In this document: piece after piece, positions 1-8,241 of the stretch
Layout of the letters: each line of letters begins with the position of its first letter
Position numbering within the stretch: position 1 is the first letter of the stretch
Assembly: GCF_019218885.1 (NCBI RefSeq)
Contig: NZ_JAHUWT010000003.1
Location: forward strand, 1,364,001-1,428,000
Reading direction: 5' to 3'
DNA: 64,000 nt
DNA from: Bordetella sp. BOR01
Lineage (GTDB): Bacteria > Pseudomonadota > Gammaproteobacteria > Burkholderiales > Burkholderiaceae_B
Position numbers and translations under genes: made by a program
The notes under the pieces: model-generated
The model's input: the letters and a program-made list of their open reading frames with translations, nothing else
What the model was told of the DNA's origin: nothing
Databases searched by the model: none

Positions 1-490
1 CCAGCTTGGCGCCACGGGCCAGCTCGCGGGCCATGGCGGCCAGTGCCGCATAGTCGAAGGTCTTGTCCAGCGCCAGCGCCACCACATCCGCATCGCGTTC
101 CACTAGCCGGCACCCGCGTGCCGCCGCCTGGCGTTTCAGGGCCGGTGTGGCGCGCATCAGTATGCGCGCGCCCGCATGGTGGGCGCGCAGGTATTGCACC
201 ATTTGTTCGCCCGCCAGCACCAGGTCGCCGGCGCGCACGGGCAGCCCCATGCCGCGCAGGCGCCGCGCCATCTGGTGCGCGGTATGCGTGGAATTGTTCG
301 ACACGATGACGAAGCGCCCGTGAAAAGCGCGCAGCAGCTCGGCCGCGCCTTCAATGGGTTCATGTTCGCGGATCAGCGTGCCGTCCAGGTCCAGGATCAA
401 GCTGGGCTGGCCGGCGTGCCAGGGTGTGTCTTCAGGGTTGGGTGCGGATGCGGCGGGGCAGGCCAGGGAAGGCGAATCGTAGGCAGTCAT
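1..490 (-). CDS. HAD-superfamily IIA (NagD-like) phosphatase, partial
   Basis: The reading frame starts with ATG at 490 and runs off the left edge of the window, so about 163 N-terminal residues are present and the C-terminus is missing. HAD motif I is seen as LILDLDGTLIRE near residue 28, and motif II as VIVSNNSTHTAHQMARRL near residue 60. The second motif, with SNNS followed by a small cap, is typical of subfamily IIA phosphatases such as NagD and phosphoglycolate phosphatases. These cytosolic enzymes hydrolyse small phosphate monoesters using the first Asp as nucleophile. The substrate cannot be inferred. The gene diverges from the lipoprotein and phospholipase genes to its right, with an AT-rich stretch (about 520-600) between them. 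Confidence 0.8.
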   Translation of the reverse strand, partial: MTAYDSPSLACPAASAPNPEDTPWHAGQPSLILDLDGTLIREHEPIEGAAELLRAFHGRFVIVSNNSTHTAHQMARRLRGMGLPVRAGDLVLAGEQMVQYLRAHHAGARILMRATPALKRQAAARGCRLVERDADVVALALDKTFDYAALAAMARELARGAKL

Positions 491-645
491 GCGGGCGAGA
501 TCGGGACGACAACAACACAGCCAGTTTAGCTGAATAAAGCTCATTTTGTAATAAATAATATTTGAGCATCATTCATTTCATTGTCATCTTGCCTGCCTAA
601 TCTTGCATCCCATCTGCTGCATCCCACCCGCAAGAGGACCCCGAC

Positions 646-807
646 ATGAACTCGCTATCTTCCCGCCCCTGGGCCGCCCTGGCGGCCAGCCTGCTGTTAT
701 GCCTGCTGACTGCCTGCGGCAGCGGCAGCGACGACGACGATTCTTCCAGCCAACCCGAAACGCCCGAGAACCCGGGCCCATCGGCGCAACTGCGCTGTGC
801 GCCCTGA
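646..807 (+). CDS. small lipoprotein ORF (53 aa), possible gene relic
   Basis: A 53-residue frame starts at ATG 646 after a GAGGACC ribosome-binding-like sequence. It encodes a convincing lipoprotein signal peptide: a hydrophobic stretch followed by the lipobox LLTAC, then GSGSDDDDSSS. The mature part is only about 30 residues, acidic and Pro-rich, ending QLRCAP. A real short lipoprotein is possible, but the abrupt end suits the 5' remnant of a longer lipoprotein gene cut off by a deletion or frameshift. The stop lies 62 bp before the phospholipase start, and an AT-rich promoter-like region lies just upstream (about 530-600). It may act as a leader ORF for the phospholipase gene. Confidence 0.4.
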   Translation: MNSLSSRPWAALAASLLLCLLTACGSGSDDDDSSSQPETPENPGPSAQLRCAP

Positions 808-869
808 GCGGGGCCGCCCCCAATCGCGAGCTGCATGCCCCCCTTCTTCCCATTCCGCGTGAGACCTTC

Positions 870-3038
870 ATGACCAAGCCTATTTTTCCTGCGCCTGGCG
901 ACAGTGCGCCCCGCCATGCGGCCCGCCGCGACTTCTTGCGCAAATCGGCCGGCGCCATGGGCGCCCTGTCGGCGGCCGCCCTGCTGCCCGCTTCCATTCA
1001 ACGCGCCCTGGCCATTTCGGCGGCTGTCGAAACCGGCACCATCCAGGACGTCAAGCACGTGGTCATCCTGATGCAGGAAAACCGTGCCTTCAACCATTAC
1101 TTCGGCGCCATGCGCGGCGTGCGCGGCTTCGGCGACCGGTTTCCCATTCCGCTGGCCAGCGGCAAGTCGGTGTGGTTCCAGTCGGACGGCACGAAAGAAG
1201 TGCCGCCCTATCACCTGGACCGCGAATCGATGAACGCCATTTTCGTGCCGGGCACGCCGCATTCGTTCTCTGACGCGCAGGCCGCCTGGAACCAGGGCAA
1301 GTTCGGTTTCTGGCCCCAGTACAAGAATGTGCATTCCATGGGGTACTACCGGCGCACCGACATTCCGTTCCAGTATGCGCTGGCCGAGGCATTCACGATT
1401 TGCGACGGCTACCACTGTTCCATTACCACCGGCACCGATCCCAATCGCATCGTGTTCTGGTCGGGTTCGAACTTCAATCCGGAACTGGGCCGCCTGGGCA
1501 TCAACTGCACCGATTCCGATTCGGAGCCGAACAACCTGCGCTGCTGGATTACCGGCGCGCTGCCCGAGCCCGGCTACACCTACCAGGGCTCGTCGTTCAA
1601 GTGGCCGACACTGCCCGACCTGCTGGAAAAGGCCGGCGTCAGCTGGCGCTTTTACCAAGACCCGAACAATAACTGGACAGGCGCCATGCACGGCGGCCTG
1701 GCGTTCGAATCGTTCCGCACGGCCGAGCCAGGCTCGCCGCTGTACGAAAAGGGCATGAGCCACTACAGCCTGGAAGCCCTGACCAACGATGTGCGCAACA
1801 ACACCTTGCCCGAGGTGTCGTGGGTGCTGCCCTCGCCGCCCGAGTCCGAGCATCCGGGCGGCGGCGGCAGCACCTCGCAGGGGGCCGACTACATTTCGCG
1901 CGTGCTGGACGCGCTGACGGCCAATCCGGAAGTCTGGGCCAAGACGGCGTTCTTCATCACGTTCGACGAGAACGATGGCCTGTTCGACCACCTGCCGCCG
2001 CCCGCCGTGCCTTCTTACGATGCCGACGGCAAGTTGATGGGCAAGTCCACCGTGGCGCTCGATGGCGAGTACTTCTCGGATCCGGCGCGCAAGTACCTGA
2101 AGGCCGACGACACCATCAGCGGCACCACGCGCCCCTGGGGCCTGGGCCCGCGCGTACCGATGTACGTGATCTCGCCCTGGAGCCGCGGGGGGTGGGTCAG
2201 TTCCGAAGCGTTCGACCACACGTCGGTGGGCCGTTTCCTGGAGAAGCGCTTCGGCATCACGGTCGACAGCATCAGCCCCTGGCATCGCGCCGTGTGCGGC
2301 GACCTGACCTCGGCCTTCGATTTCGAAACCCCCAATGACCCGTCGTTTCCCACCCTGCCCGACAATAGCGACTACGCTGCCCAAGAGGCCCAGCAGCGCA
2401 CCATGCCGCGTGCCGATCCGCCCCTGACACCACAGCCGCTGTACCAAGAGCCCGGTACCCGTTATTCGCGCGCCTTGCCGTATGAATTGCATGTCAGCGC
2501 CCGGGTGGGCGACGATGGCCGCGTGAAGCTGATCTTCAGCAACACCGGCAAGGCTGGCGCCGTGTTCCATGTGTACGACAAGAATCACCTGGACCTGATC
2601 CCGCGCCGCTACACGGTCGAGGCCGGCAAGATGCTGGAAGACGACTGGGATGCGCCGGCCGACGGCGGCGACTACGACTTGTGGGTATACGGTACCAACG
2701 GCTTCGTCCGTACCTTCAGCGGCAATAGCGGCACGGGCGCCAAGGTGGAAGCGCAGGTCTGCTACGACGTGAAAGAAGGCAGTGTCTATGCCAAGGTGGC
2801 CAACAACGGCACCGCGGCAGCCCGCGTCACGCTGCAGGCCAATGCCTACCGCACCGATGGGCCCTGGGCGCTGGACGTGCCGGCCGGCCAGGTGGCCGAA
2901 CAGCATTGGGTCTTGGCCGACAGTGGCAACTGGTACGACTTCACGCTAGAGGCCGACGGACTGGCGCGCCGCTTTGCAGGCCGTGTCGAAACCGGCAGCC
3001 ACACGGTCAGCGACCCGGCCATGGCCACCACCCTCTGA
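870..3038 (+). CDS. phosphocholine-specific phospholipase C, Tat-exported
   Basis: This 722-residue protein has the length and layout of the PlcH/PlcN family, which releases phosphocholine or similar head groups from phospholipids outside the cell. The start at 870 is chosen because it places a twin-arginine signal at the N-terminus: RRDFLRKSAG followed by an Ala-rich hydrophobic stretch ending ALA. The phosphoesterase domain follows, with VKHVVILMQENRAFNHYFG, the family's metal and nucleophile region, near residue 55, and FITFDENDGLFDH near residue 360. Two C-terminal beta domains (DUF756-type) occupy roughly residues 520-720. The frame stays open upstream of 870, but the Tat signal fixes the start. 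Haemolytic and non-haemolytic subtypes cannot be told apart here. Confidence 0.9.
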   Translation: MTKPIFPAPGDSAPRHAARRDFLRKSAGAMGALSAAALLPASIQRALAISAAVETGTIQDVKHVVILMQENRAFNHYFGAMRGVRGFGDRFPIPLASGKSVWFQSDGTKEVPPYHLDRESMNAIFVPGTPHSFSDAQAAWNQGKFGFWPQYKNVHSMGYYRRTDIPFQYALAEAFTICDGYHCSITTGTDPNRIVFWSGSNFNPELGRLGINCTDSDSEPNNLRCWITGALPEPGYTYQGSSFKWPTLPDLLEKAGVSWRFYQDPNNNWTGAMHGGLAFESFRTAEPGSPLYEKGMSHYSLEALTNDVRNNTLPEVSWVLPSPPESEHPGGGGSTSQGADYISRVLDALTANPEVWAKTAFFITFDENDGLFDHLPPPAVPSYDADGKLMGKSTVALDGEYFSDPARKYLKADDTISGTTRPWGLGPRVPMYVISPWSRGGWVSSEAFDHTSVGRFLEKRFGITVDSISPWHRAVCGDLTSAFDFETPNDPSFPTLPDNSDYAAQEAQQRTMPRADPPLTPQPLYQEPGTRYSRALPYELHVSARVGDDGRVKLIFSNTGKAGAVFHVYDKNHLDLIPRRYTVEAGKMLEDDWDAPADGGDYDLWVYGTNGFVRTFSGNSGTGAKVEAQVCYDVKEGSVYAKVANNGTAAARVTLQANAYRTDGPWALDVPAGQVAEQHWVLADSGNWYDFTLEADGLARRFAGRVETGSHTVSDPAMATTL

Positions 3039-3053
3039 ACCCTGGGCGCCGCG

Positions 3054-3075
3054 ACGCACGCCCGACGGCGTGCGT
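3054..3075 (+). terminator. hairpin after the phospholipase gene
   Basis: A perfect 9-bp stem (ACGCACGCC / GGCGTGCGT) with a 4-base loop lies 16 bp after the phospholipase stop and 54 bp before the autotransporter start. There is no T-run after it, so it is either a weak or factor-dependent terminator or an mRNA-stabilising hairpin. Confidence 0.4.
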
Positions 3076-3128
3076 GCCCGCGTGCTTGCGTCGCGGCACC
3101 TGCATACGTTTACTTTCCGAGGCTAGAC

Positions 3129-4721
3129 ATGAAACGCATCAAGACGGCCCCGCGCGGGCCGGGGGCGCACTCGGCCATCGCGGCCGCGATATGGGCGGTT
3201 GCCAGCGGGCTGGCGCAGGCACAGCCGGTACAGTGGGACGGCAGCAACTACGCCGTGGGCAACAATGCCGGCCAGGATGTTTCCACACAATGGAACCTGG
3301 CGGTGGGCGAAGCGGCGGGCTCGAATGTGTCGGGCGGCAATGCCAACCAGGCCATCGGCTTCAATGCCGGGCAGGACGTGCAGGGCGGCTGGAACCAGTC
3401 GATCGGCCGCAGTGCCGGGCAGGATGTCACCGGCAACTACAACAACGCGGTGGGTTTCTGGGCCGGCACCGGCGTGACCGGCAGCCAGAACACCGCCATC
3501 GGCTCGAATGCGGGCCGCAACGTGGCCGGCAGCAACAACCAGGCGCTGGGCAACGGCGCCGGACAGAACGTCAGCACGAACTGGAACGTGGCCATCGGCG
3601 AGGGCGCAGGCTCGAATGTGGGCGGCAAGAATGCCAACCAGGCCATTGGCTACTACGCGGGCACCAATGTGCAGGGTGGCTGGAACCAGTCGTTTGGGCG
3701 CAGCTCCGGGCAGAACGTCACCGGCGACTACAACAACGGTCTTGGTTTCTGGGCCGGCACCGATACGCGCGGCAACCAGAACACGGCCATGGGGTCCAAC
3801 GCCGGGCGCAACGTCACCGGCGATTCCAACCAGGCCATCGGCCAGGACGCAGGCCGCGATGTGGCCGGCAACAACAATCAGTCCGCAGGCCAGAATGCCG
3901 GGCAGCAGGTGCGGGGCAACGGCAACCAGGCCAGCGGCATGAACAGCGGCCAGGCCGTTGCGGGCGACAACAACCTGGCCACGGGCTCGTACGCCGGCAG
4001 CGATGTCACGGGCAGCAACAACCAGGCCAGCGGCCTGGGTGCCGGCCGCGGGGTCCGGGGCTCGAACAACGTGGCGCAAGGCACGGGCGCGGGCCTGGGC
4101 GTGCAGGGCAGCGGCAACGTGTCGATCGGATCGGAGGCAGGGCGCGGCATCACGGCCGACCGCGCGGTGTCGATCGGCAGCGCCGCGGTGGGAGGCGCCA
4201 GCGACAGCGTGGCGATAGGCACGAGCGCCCAGGCATCGGCGGCCAACAGCGTGGCGCTGGGCGCCGGTTCCCAGGCCGTGCGCGGCGCCCGGGCCGACTA
4301 CCAGGCTTATGGCATGGCCAGCCCGCAGTCATCGACTGGCGAGCTGAACGTGGGCGGCCGCCAGATTACCGGCGTGGCCGCCGGCAGTGCCGATACCGAT
4401 GCGGCCAATGTGGGGCAACTGCGATCCGTGACCCAGAACACCGAACGGGGCCTGTCCAGCCTGCGATCGCAGGTGCACAGCATGGACCGCGAATTGCGGG
4501 CCGGGGTCGCGGCGGCCATGGCCACGGCCGGCCTGCCGCAAGCGTATCTGCCCGGGCGCAATATGGTGTCGTTGGCCGGAGGCGCGTGGAACGGCGAATC
4601 GGGCTATGCGCTGGGCGTGTCGCGTGTGTCGTCCAGCGGTAGCTGGGTGGTGAAGGCCGCGGCCAACGGGTCGTCGCGCGGTGACATGGGGGGGGCCGTG
4701 GGGGTGGGGTATCAGTGGTAG
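3129..4721 (+). CDS. YadA-like trimeric autotransporter adhesin
   Basis: This 530-residue protein begins with a basic, Ala-rich signal peptide ending AQAQ near residue 32. Residues about 40-380 are left-handed beta-roll head repeats of roughly 16 residues with the pattern N-x-A-x-G-x-x-A-G-x-x-V-x-G, as in YadA and Hia heads. A neck-like ELNVGGRQITGVAAGSADTDAANVGQL region follows near 405-431, then a short stalk, and a C-terminal membrane anchor of about 75 residues (SLAGGAWNGESGYALGVS, ending GVGYQW). The C-terminal aromatic residue is the usual outer-membrane insertion signal. As a family, such proteins form trimers in the outer membrane and mediate adhesion. The ligand is unknown. The coiled-coil stalk is very short, so the head would sit close to the cell surface. 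Confidence 0.88.
   Translation: MKRIKTAPRGPGAHSAIAAAIWAVASGLAQAQPVQWDGSNYAVGNNAGQDVSTQWNLAVGEAAGSNVSGGNANQAIGFNAGQDVQGGWNQSIGRSAGQDVTGNYNNAVGFWAGTGVTGSQNTAIGSNAGRNVAGSNNQALGNGAGQNVSTNWNVAIGEGAGSNVGGKNANQAIGYYAGTNVQGGWNQSFGRSSGQNVTGDYNNGLGFWAGTDTRGNQNTAMGSNAGRNVTGDSNQAIGQDAGRDVAGNNNQSAGQNAGQQVRGNGNQASGMNSGQAVAGDNNLATGSYAGSDVTGSNNQASGLGAGRGVRGSNNVAQGTGAGLGVQGSGNVSIGSEAGRGITADRAVSIGSAAVGGASDSVAIGTSAQASAANSVALGAGSQAVRGARADYQAYGMASPQSSTGELNVGGRQITGVAAGSADTDAANVGQLRSVTQNTERGLSSLRSQVHSMDRELRAGVAAAMATAGLPQAYLPGRNMVSLAGGAWNGESGYALGVSRVSSSGSWVVKAAANGSSRGDMGGAVGVGYQW
3267..3848 (+). repeat. two-copy 291-bp in-frame duplication in adhesin head
   Basis: Residues about 47-143 and 144-240 of the autotransporter are two diverged copies of one 97-residue block: AGQDVSTQWN...EAAGSNV against AGQNVSTNWN...EGAGSNV, each running through NQAIG, VQGGWNQS, FWAGT and GSNAGRNV. 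The block comprises about six 16-residue head repeats, so the duplication lengthens the beta-roll by whole turns. Confidence 0.75.
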
Positions 4722-4751
4722 CTCTTGGTGTCGGGTGTGCGCGGGTTTATT

Positions 4752-5216
4752 TCAATGCCATAGCAGGGCGTTCAGGGCTTCCGGCAGGCGGTTGCGGTAG
4801 CGGGGTAGCAACTGGTGGGTGCGCGCCTGGCGGGTGTGCCAGTCTGGCGGTTCGGTGCCGGGAGGGACGCGTGGCGGGGCCCAGATGGCGTCGGGGAAAT
4901 GGCGGTCGCCGCGCCAGCGGGGGATGATGTGCCAGTGCAGGTGCGGCACCATGTTGCCCAGCGATGCCAGGTTGATCTTGTCGGGCGCCAGGATGTCGCG
5001 CTGGACTTGTTCCACGGCGTACACGGCGCGCATCAGCAAGTCGCGCCCGTGCGTGGACAGGCTGGTCATTTCGGGCAGGTGGCCGTTCCAGATGACGCGG
5101 GTGAAGCCGGGGTAGTCGGCGTCGTCTACCTCGATGACGCGCAGGTGCGCGCCGCGCCACAGCAAGGTGCCGCCGTCTTCGCGGCATAAAGGGCAGTCGG
5201 GGTCGCGCGTGCTCAC
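4752..5216 (-). CDS. HIT-family protein
   Basis: This 154-residue protein carries the histidine triad near residue 98 (GNMVPHLHWHIIPRW, H-x-H-x-H), which in this family hydrolyses nucleotide phosphoramidates or dinucleotides through a nucleotidyl-histidine intermediate. An N-terminal CPLC pair may bind metal. The GTG start at 5216 is chosen because it overlaps the stop of the upstream acetyltransferase gene (GTGA), which implies translational coupling. The gene converges with the autotransporter gene, with only 30 bp between their stops. Confidence 0.85.
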   Translation of the reverse strand: MSTRDPDCPLCREDGGTLLWRGAHLRVIEVDDADYPGFTRVIWNGHLPEMTSLSTHGRDLLMRAVYAVEQVQRDILAPDKINLASLGNMVPHLHWHIIPRWRGDRHFPDAIWAPPRVPPGTEPPDWHTRQARTHQLLPRYRNRLPEALNALLWH

Positions 5217-5680
5217 AGCGCCTTCCGGTACTGGATGAAGCCGGGGCGGTCGGCGATGCGATCGTAGAGCTGCATGGCGGTGTGGTTGGTTTCGTGCGTC
5301 AGCCAGTACACGCGGGCGGCATTGACGGCCCGGGCCTGGGCATACACATGTTCGATCAGGGCGCGGCCATGGCCGCCGCCGCGCACGTCGGGCGCCACGA
5401 ACAGGTCTTGCAGGTAGCAGTAGTCGCCGGCTGTCCAGCACGACCGGTGCAGCACCCAGTGCACCAGGCCCACCGCGCGGCCGTTGTCGTAGGCCAGCGC
5501 CGCATGCATCGGTTCGGCCGGATCCAGGAAGCGTTCCCAGGTGGTGCGCGTGACGGCGTCGGCGATGTCGACGTTGTAGAACGCCTGGTATCCCTTCCAC
5601 AGCGGTAGCCAGGCCTCGAAATTGGCGGCGCCTACGGGGCGGATGTCGGCAGAGGGTTTTGCAGCAGTTTTCATGGGCAT
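5213..5680 (-). CDS. GNAT-family N-acetyltransferase
   Basis: This 155-residue single-domain protein has GNAT features: a beta-strand with YLQDLFVAPDVRGGGHGRALIEHV near residues 88-112, in which VAPDVRGGGHGRAL is the acetyl-CoA-binding motif A (R/Q-x-x-G-x-G/A). The C-terminal motif B region is HTAMQLYDRIADRPGFIQYRK. The family transfers an acetyl group from acetyl-CoA to an amine, but the substrate is not evident. It lies upstream of, and overlaps, the HIT gene. A second possible start (MKTAA) lies two codons downstream of the chosen one. Confidence 0.85.
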   Translation of the reverse strand: MPMKTAAKPSADIRPVGAANFEAWLPLWKGYQAFYNVDIADAVTRTTWERFLDPAEPMHAALAYDNGRAVGLVHWVLHRSCWTAGDYCYLQDLFVAPDVRGGGHGRALIEHVYAQARAVNAARVYWLTHETNHTAMQLYDRIADRPGFIQYRKAL

Positions 5681-5716
5681 TTGGGCGTATGGACGTGGGA
5701 CGTGTGGGCAGAGGGG

Positions 5717-7186
5717 TCAGAGAGCGTCTTCCAGGGCATCGACGATGTGTCGCAGCACCTGCACGCGGGCATGGCGCTTGTCGTTGGACGGCACCACATG
5801 CCAGGGGGCCCGGGCCGTGTCGGTGCGCGCCAGCATAGCGTTGGTGGCGGCGGCGTAGCCGGCCCATTGCTTGCGGTTGCGCCAGTCGTCGGCGGTGATC
5901 TTGAAATGCTTGAAGGGTGAGTGCTGGCGTTCGCGGAACCGCTGCAGCTGCACATCGGGCGTGACGGCCAGCCAGAACTTCAGCACGATGGCGCCATGGC
6001 CTACAAGCTGGTGTTCGAAGTCGTTGATCTCGGCATAGGCGCGGCGCCATTCGGCGGGTGTGGCCAGGCCTTCGACGCGCTCGACCAGGACGCGGCCATA
6101 CCAGGAGCGATCGAAGATGGCGATGCGGCCTTGCCGCGGCAGGCGGCGCCAGAACCGCCACAGATAGGGCCGCGCCAGTTCGTGCGGCGCCGGCACGCCG
6201 ATGGGGCTGATATCGAACTGCCGCGCATCCAGCGCATGCGTGACGCGGCGGATGGTGCCGCCCTTGCCCGAGGCGTCTTGCCCTTCGAACACCAGTACCA
6301 GGCTGCGCTTGTGAAATGCGGCCGAGCGCGCCGCCTTGGCCAGCCGCCCCTGCAGCAGTCCCAGCATGGATTCATAGTCGTTTTTGTCGAGCTTGGCTTG
6401 ATAGTCGATGCGATCGAGCCGGGGGGCATGGCGCGCCACCGCGGGCGGCGGGCTGGCGAACTCGGCCGTTACGCGCGGCGTGCCGCGCCGGCGCAGCGCC
6501 GCCAGCACGGCTTCGCTGCTGCGCACCGCGCGCAGCCGGTCATCAGCGCTGGGAATGACAGTCCAGGGCGCATGCGCGCCCTGGGTCAGTCCGATGGCCA
6601 GGCGGCCCGCATCGCACAGCCGGTGGTATTTCTTGTGCACCTTGCGATCGGCCGGCGTTACCTGCCAGGCGGTCTCGGGGCTGGCCAGCAGGCGCTGGGT
6701 GCGTTCGGCCTGCGCCTGCGCCGACAAGTGGTACCAAAGCTTGATGATCTGCACGCCCTCGGCGACCAGCACCGCCTCGAAGCGGCGGATAGCCTCGGCA
6801 TGCGCCTCGATGCGTCGCTGGCGGGGCTTCTTGCGCACCGCCTCTTGCAGCAGCGGCACATACCAGGATCCGAACACGATGCCGGTACGCCCTTTGGCCG
6901 GCAGTTCGTTCCAGTAGCGCCACATCGGCGGCCGCTCGAGTTCGTCGGCTTCGGGCGGCCCGAACGCCATCGTCTTGATGTGGCGCGGATCCATCCATTC
7001 ATTCAGCAGATTGATGGTGGCTCCCTTGCCCGCCCCGTCGATACCGGCCACCACCACCAACAGCGCACGGTCGGCGCGTTCCAGCTGGCGGTATTGGGCC
7101 TTCAGCAGCGCCACGCGCAGGCGTGCTTCATGGGCTTCGTAGGCATCCTTGGACAGCGACGGGTCGGACTGCGCTTCTGCAAACAT
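5717..7186 (-). CDS. pap: polyphosphate:AMP phosphotransferase (two-domain PPK2)
   Basis: This 489-residue protein is a tandem of two PPK2 domains. The first has a P-loop GIDGAGKGATIN near residue 48 and the second has EGQDASGKGGTIRR near residue 303. Family members of this double-domain type (class II PPK2, Pap) transfer phosphate from polyphosphate to AMP, making ADP. The second domain also has the lid motif FDRSWYGRVLVERVEG, which is complete, while the first has the shorter FGSWYVPLL. This fits the known pattern in which the C-terminal domain is the catalytic one. The gene is followed after 36 bp by the GNAT gene and may share its transcript. Confidence 0.9.
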   Translation of the reverse strand: MFAEAQSDPSLSKDAYEAHEARLRVALLKAQYRQLERADRALLVVVAGIDGAGKGATINLLNEWMDPRHIKTMAFGPPEADELERPPMWRYWNELPAKGRTGIVFGSWYVPLLQEAVRKKPRQRRIEAHAEAIRRFEAVLVAEGVQIIKLWYHLSAQAQAERTQRLLASPETAWQVTPADRKVHKKYHRLCDAGRLAIGLTQGAHAPWTVIPSADDRLRAVRSSEAVLAALRRRGTPRVTAEFASPPPAVARHAPRLDRIDYQAKLDKNDYESMLGLLQGRLAKAARSAAFHKRSLVLVFEGQDASGKGGTIRRVTHALDARQFDISPIGVPAPHELARPYLWRFWRRLPRQGRIAIFDRSWYGRVLVERVEGLATPAEWRRAYAEINDFEHQLVGHGAIVLKFWLAVTPDVQLQRFRERQHSPFKHFKITADDWRNRKQWAGYAAATNAMLARTDTARAPWHVVPSNDKRHARVQVLRHIVDALEDAL

Positions 7187-7370
7187 GAGGTGACGCGTTC
7201 AGGGCCATGTGGCAATGCGTTGATGTTGCGGGATATTTTTTGCCGACGCAAGCTCCAGCCCCCCACACTCTGCGCAAGCCACCATCTGACCGCAAAGGCA
7301 ACGCAGGGCGGCCTGCCGCTACGGCGCCCTAAGAACAAAACACCCAGCCATATCGAAGCGAAGAGAGAGA

Positions 7371-8072
7371 TCACCCCCCCTCGCCGGCCACCACATCCCC
7401 CCCGTACCCCTTCAACCCCTCCAAATCCAGCACCCGCACCGCCCCATATTCCACCCGCAGCAATCCGGCCTCTTCCAGCTTCCCCAACGCCTGATTGGCC
7501 CGCTGCCGCGACACCCGGGCCAGGTACCCGACCTCTTCCTGCGTGATAGCCAGCCGCATCCCCATGCCGGGGTACAGCAGCGGATTGAACAATTCCGCCA
7601 GGCAGCGCGCCACGCGGGCGTCCGGGTCCAGCAGGCGGTCGTATTCGGCCTTGCCGATGAACTGCGCCACGCGCTCGTTCAGTTGATGCAGCAGATAGCG
7701 GTTGAAGGGAATGCTGGTGTCCAGCAGCCAGTCGAAGGTAGCCGCCGGCAGGCGCGCCACCACCGAATCGCGCAGCGCCACCACGTCGTATTTGCGCACC
7801 TCGCGCTTGAGCAGCGAGCCTTCGCCGATCCAGCCGCCGGCCGGCACGCCGGTCAGCGAGGCAACCTTGCCTTCGGCATTGCCCACCGAGACCTTTACCA
7901 GCCCGGCCAGGACGCCGATCCATACCTGCGCAAGTTCGCCCTTGCGTTCTATGATCGTGCCAGCCTGGGCGGGTTGGACCGCGATATCCCGCTCGACGCG
8001 CGATCGCTGCTCGTCGGTCAGGACGCGGAACCAGGCAGCGGCAAGGTGCAGGGAATCGGCTAGCTGCATCGG
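7371..8072 (-). CDS. Crp/Fnr-family transcriptional regulator
   Basis: The protein has an N-terminal cyclic-nucleotide-binding-type beta barrel (about residues 15-115), a long dimerisation helix, and a C-terminal winged helix with ITQEEVGYLARVSRQRANQALGKL as the recognition region. No Fnr-type cysteine cluster is visible, so oxygen sensing through an iron-sulfur cluster is unlikely. The MQLADSL start (8072) gives 233 residues; an upstream GTG at 8123 would add 17. It is divergent from the acyl-CoA ligase gene at 8242, with about 170 bp between them, so it could regulate the adjacent ABC importer operon. That link is inference from position only. Confidence 0.85.
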   Translation of the reverse strand, partial: PMQLADSLHLAAAWFRVLTDEQRSRVERDIAVQPAQAGTIIERKGELAQVWIGVLAGLVKVSVGNAEGKVASLTGVPAGGWIGEGSLLKREVRKYDVVALRDSVVARLPAATFDWLLDTSIPFNRYLLHQLNERVAQFIGKAEYDRLLDPDARVARCLAELFNPLLYPGMGMRLAITQEEVGYLARVSRQRANQALGKLEEAGLLRVEYGAVRVLDLEGLKGYGGDVVAGEGG

Positions 8073-8241
8073 GAATACCCTAAATGTTCCTGGAATGTCG
8101 CAATCGTGACAGTCGGTCGCCACCCAACCTTATACCTTAACGGCTGCCGATATCGAAGATGAACTGGTCAAGTGCCGCCCCGGTGTTCATGCCGCCAGCT
8201 TGAGCGCCACACGGGGCGGCCCCCAAACCGGAGGAGACAAC

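Noticed and set aside
597-2906. Long open frame antisense to the phospholipase gene (769 codons)
   Set aside because: High GC third positions leave antisense frames open. It has no domain and is rich in His, Gly and Arg, like other shadow frames; the plus-strand phospholipase is unambiguous.
3054-3075. Strong rho-independent terminator
   Set aside because: The stem is good but there is no T-run, so I list it only as a hairpin of low confidence.
3123-4079. 318-codon antisense frame over the adhesin head repeats
   Set aside because: It simply mirrors the head repeat periodicity in reverse and has no signal or known fold.
3240-4300. CRISPR-like regular repeats
   Set aside because: The repeats are coding, diverged, in frame and about 48 bp long; they are beta-roll head repeats.
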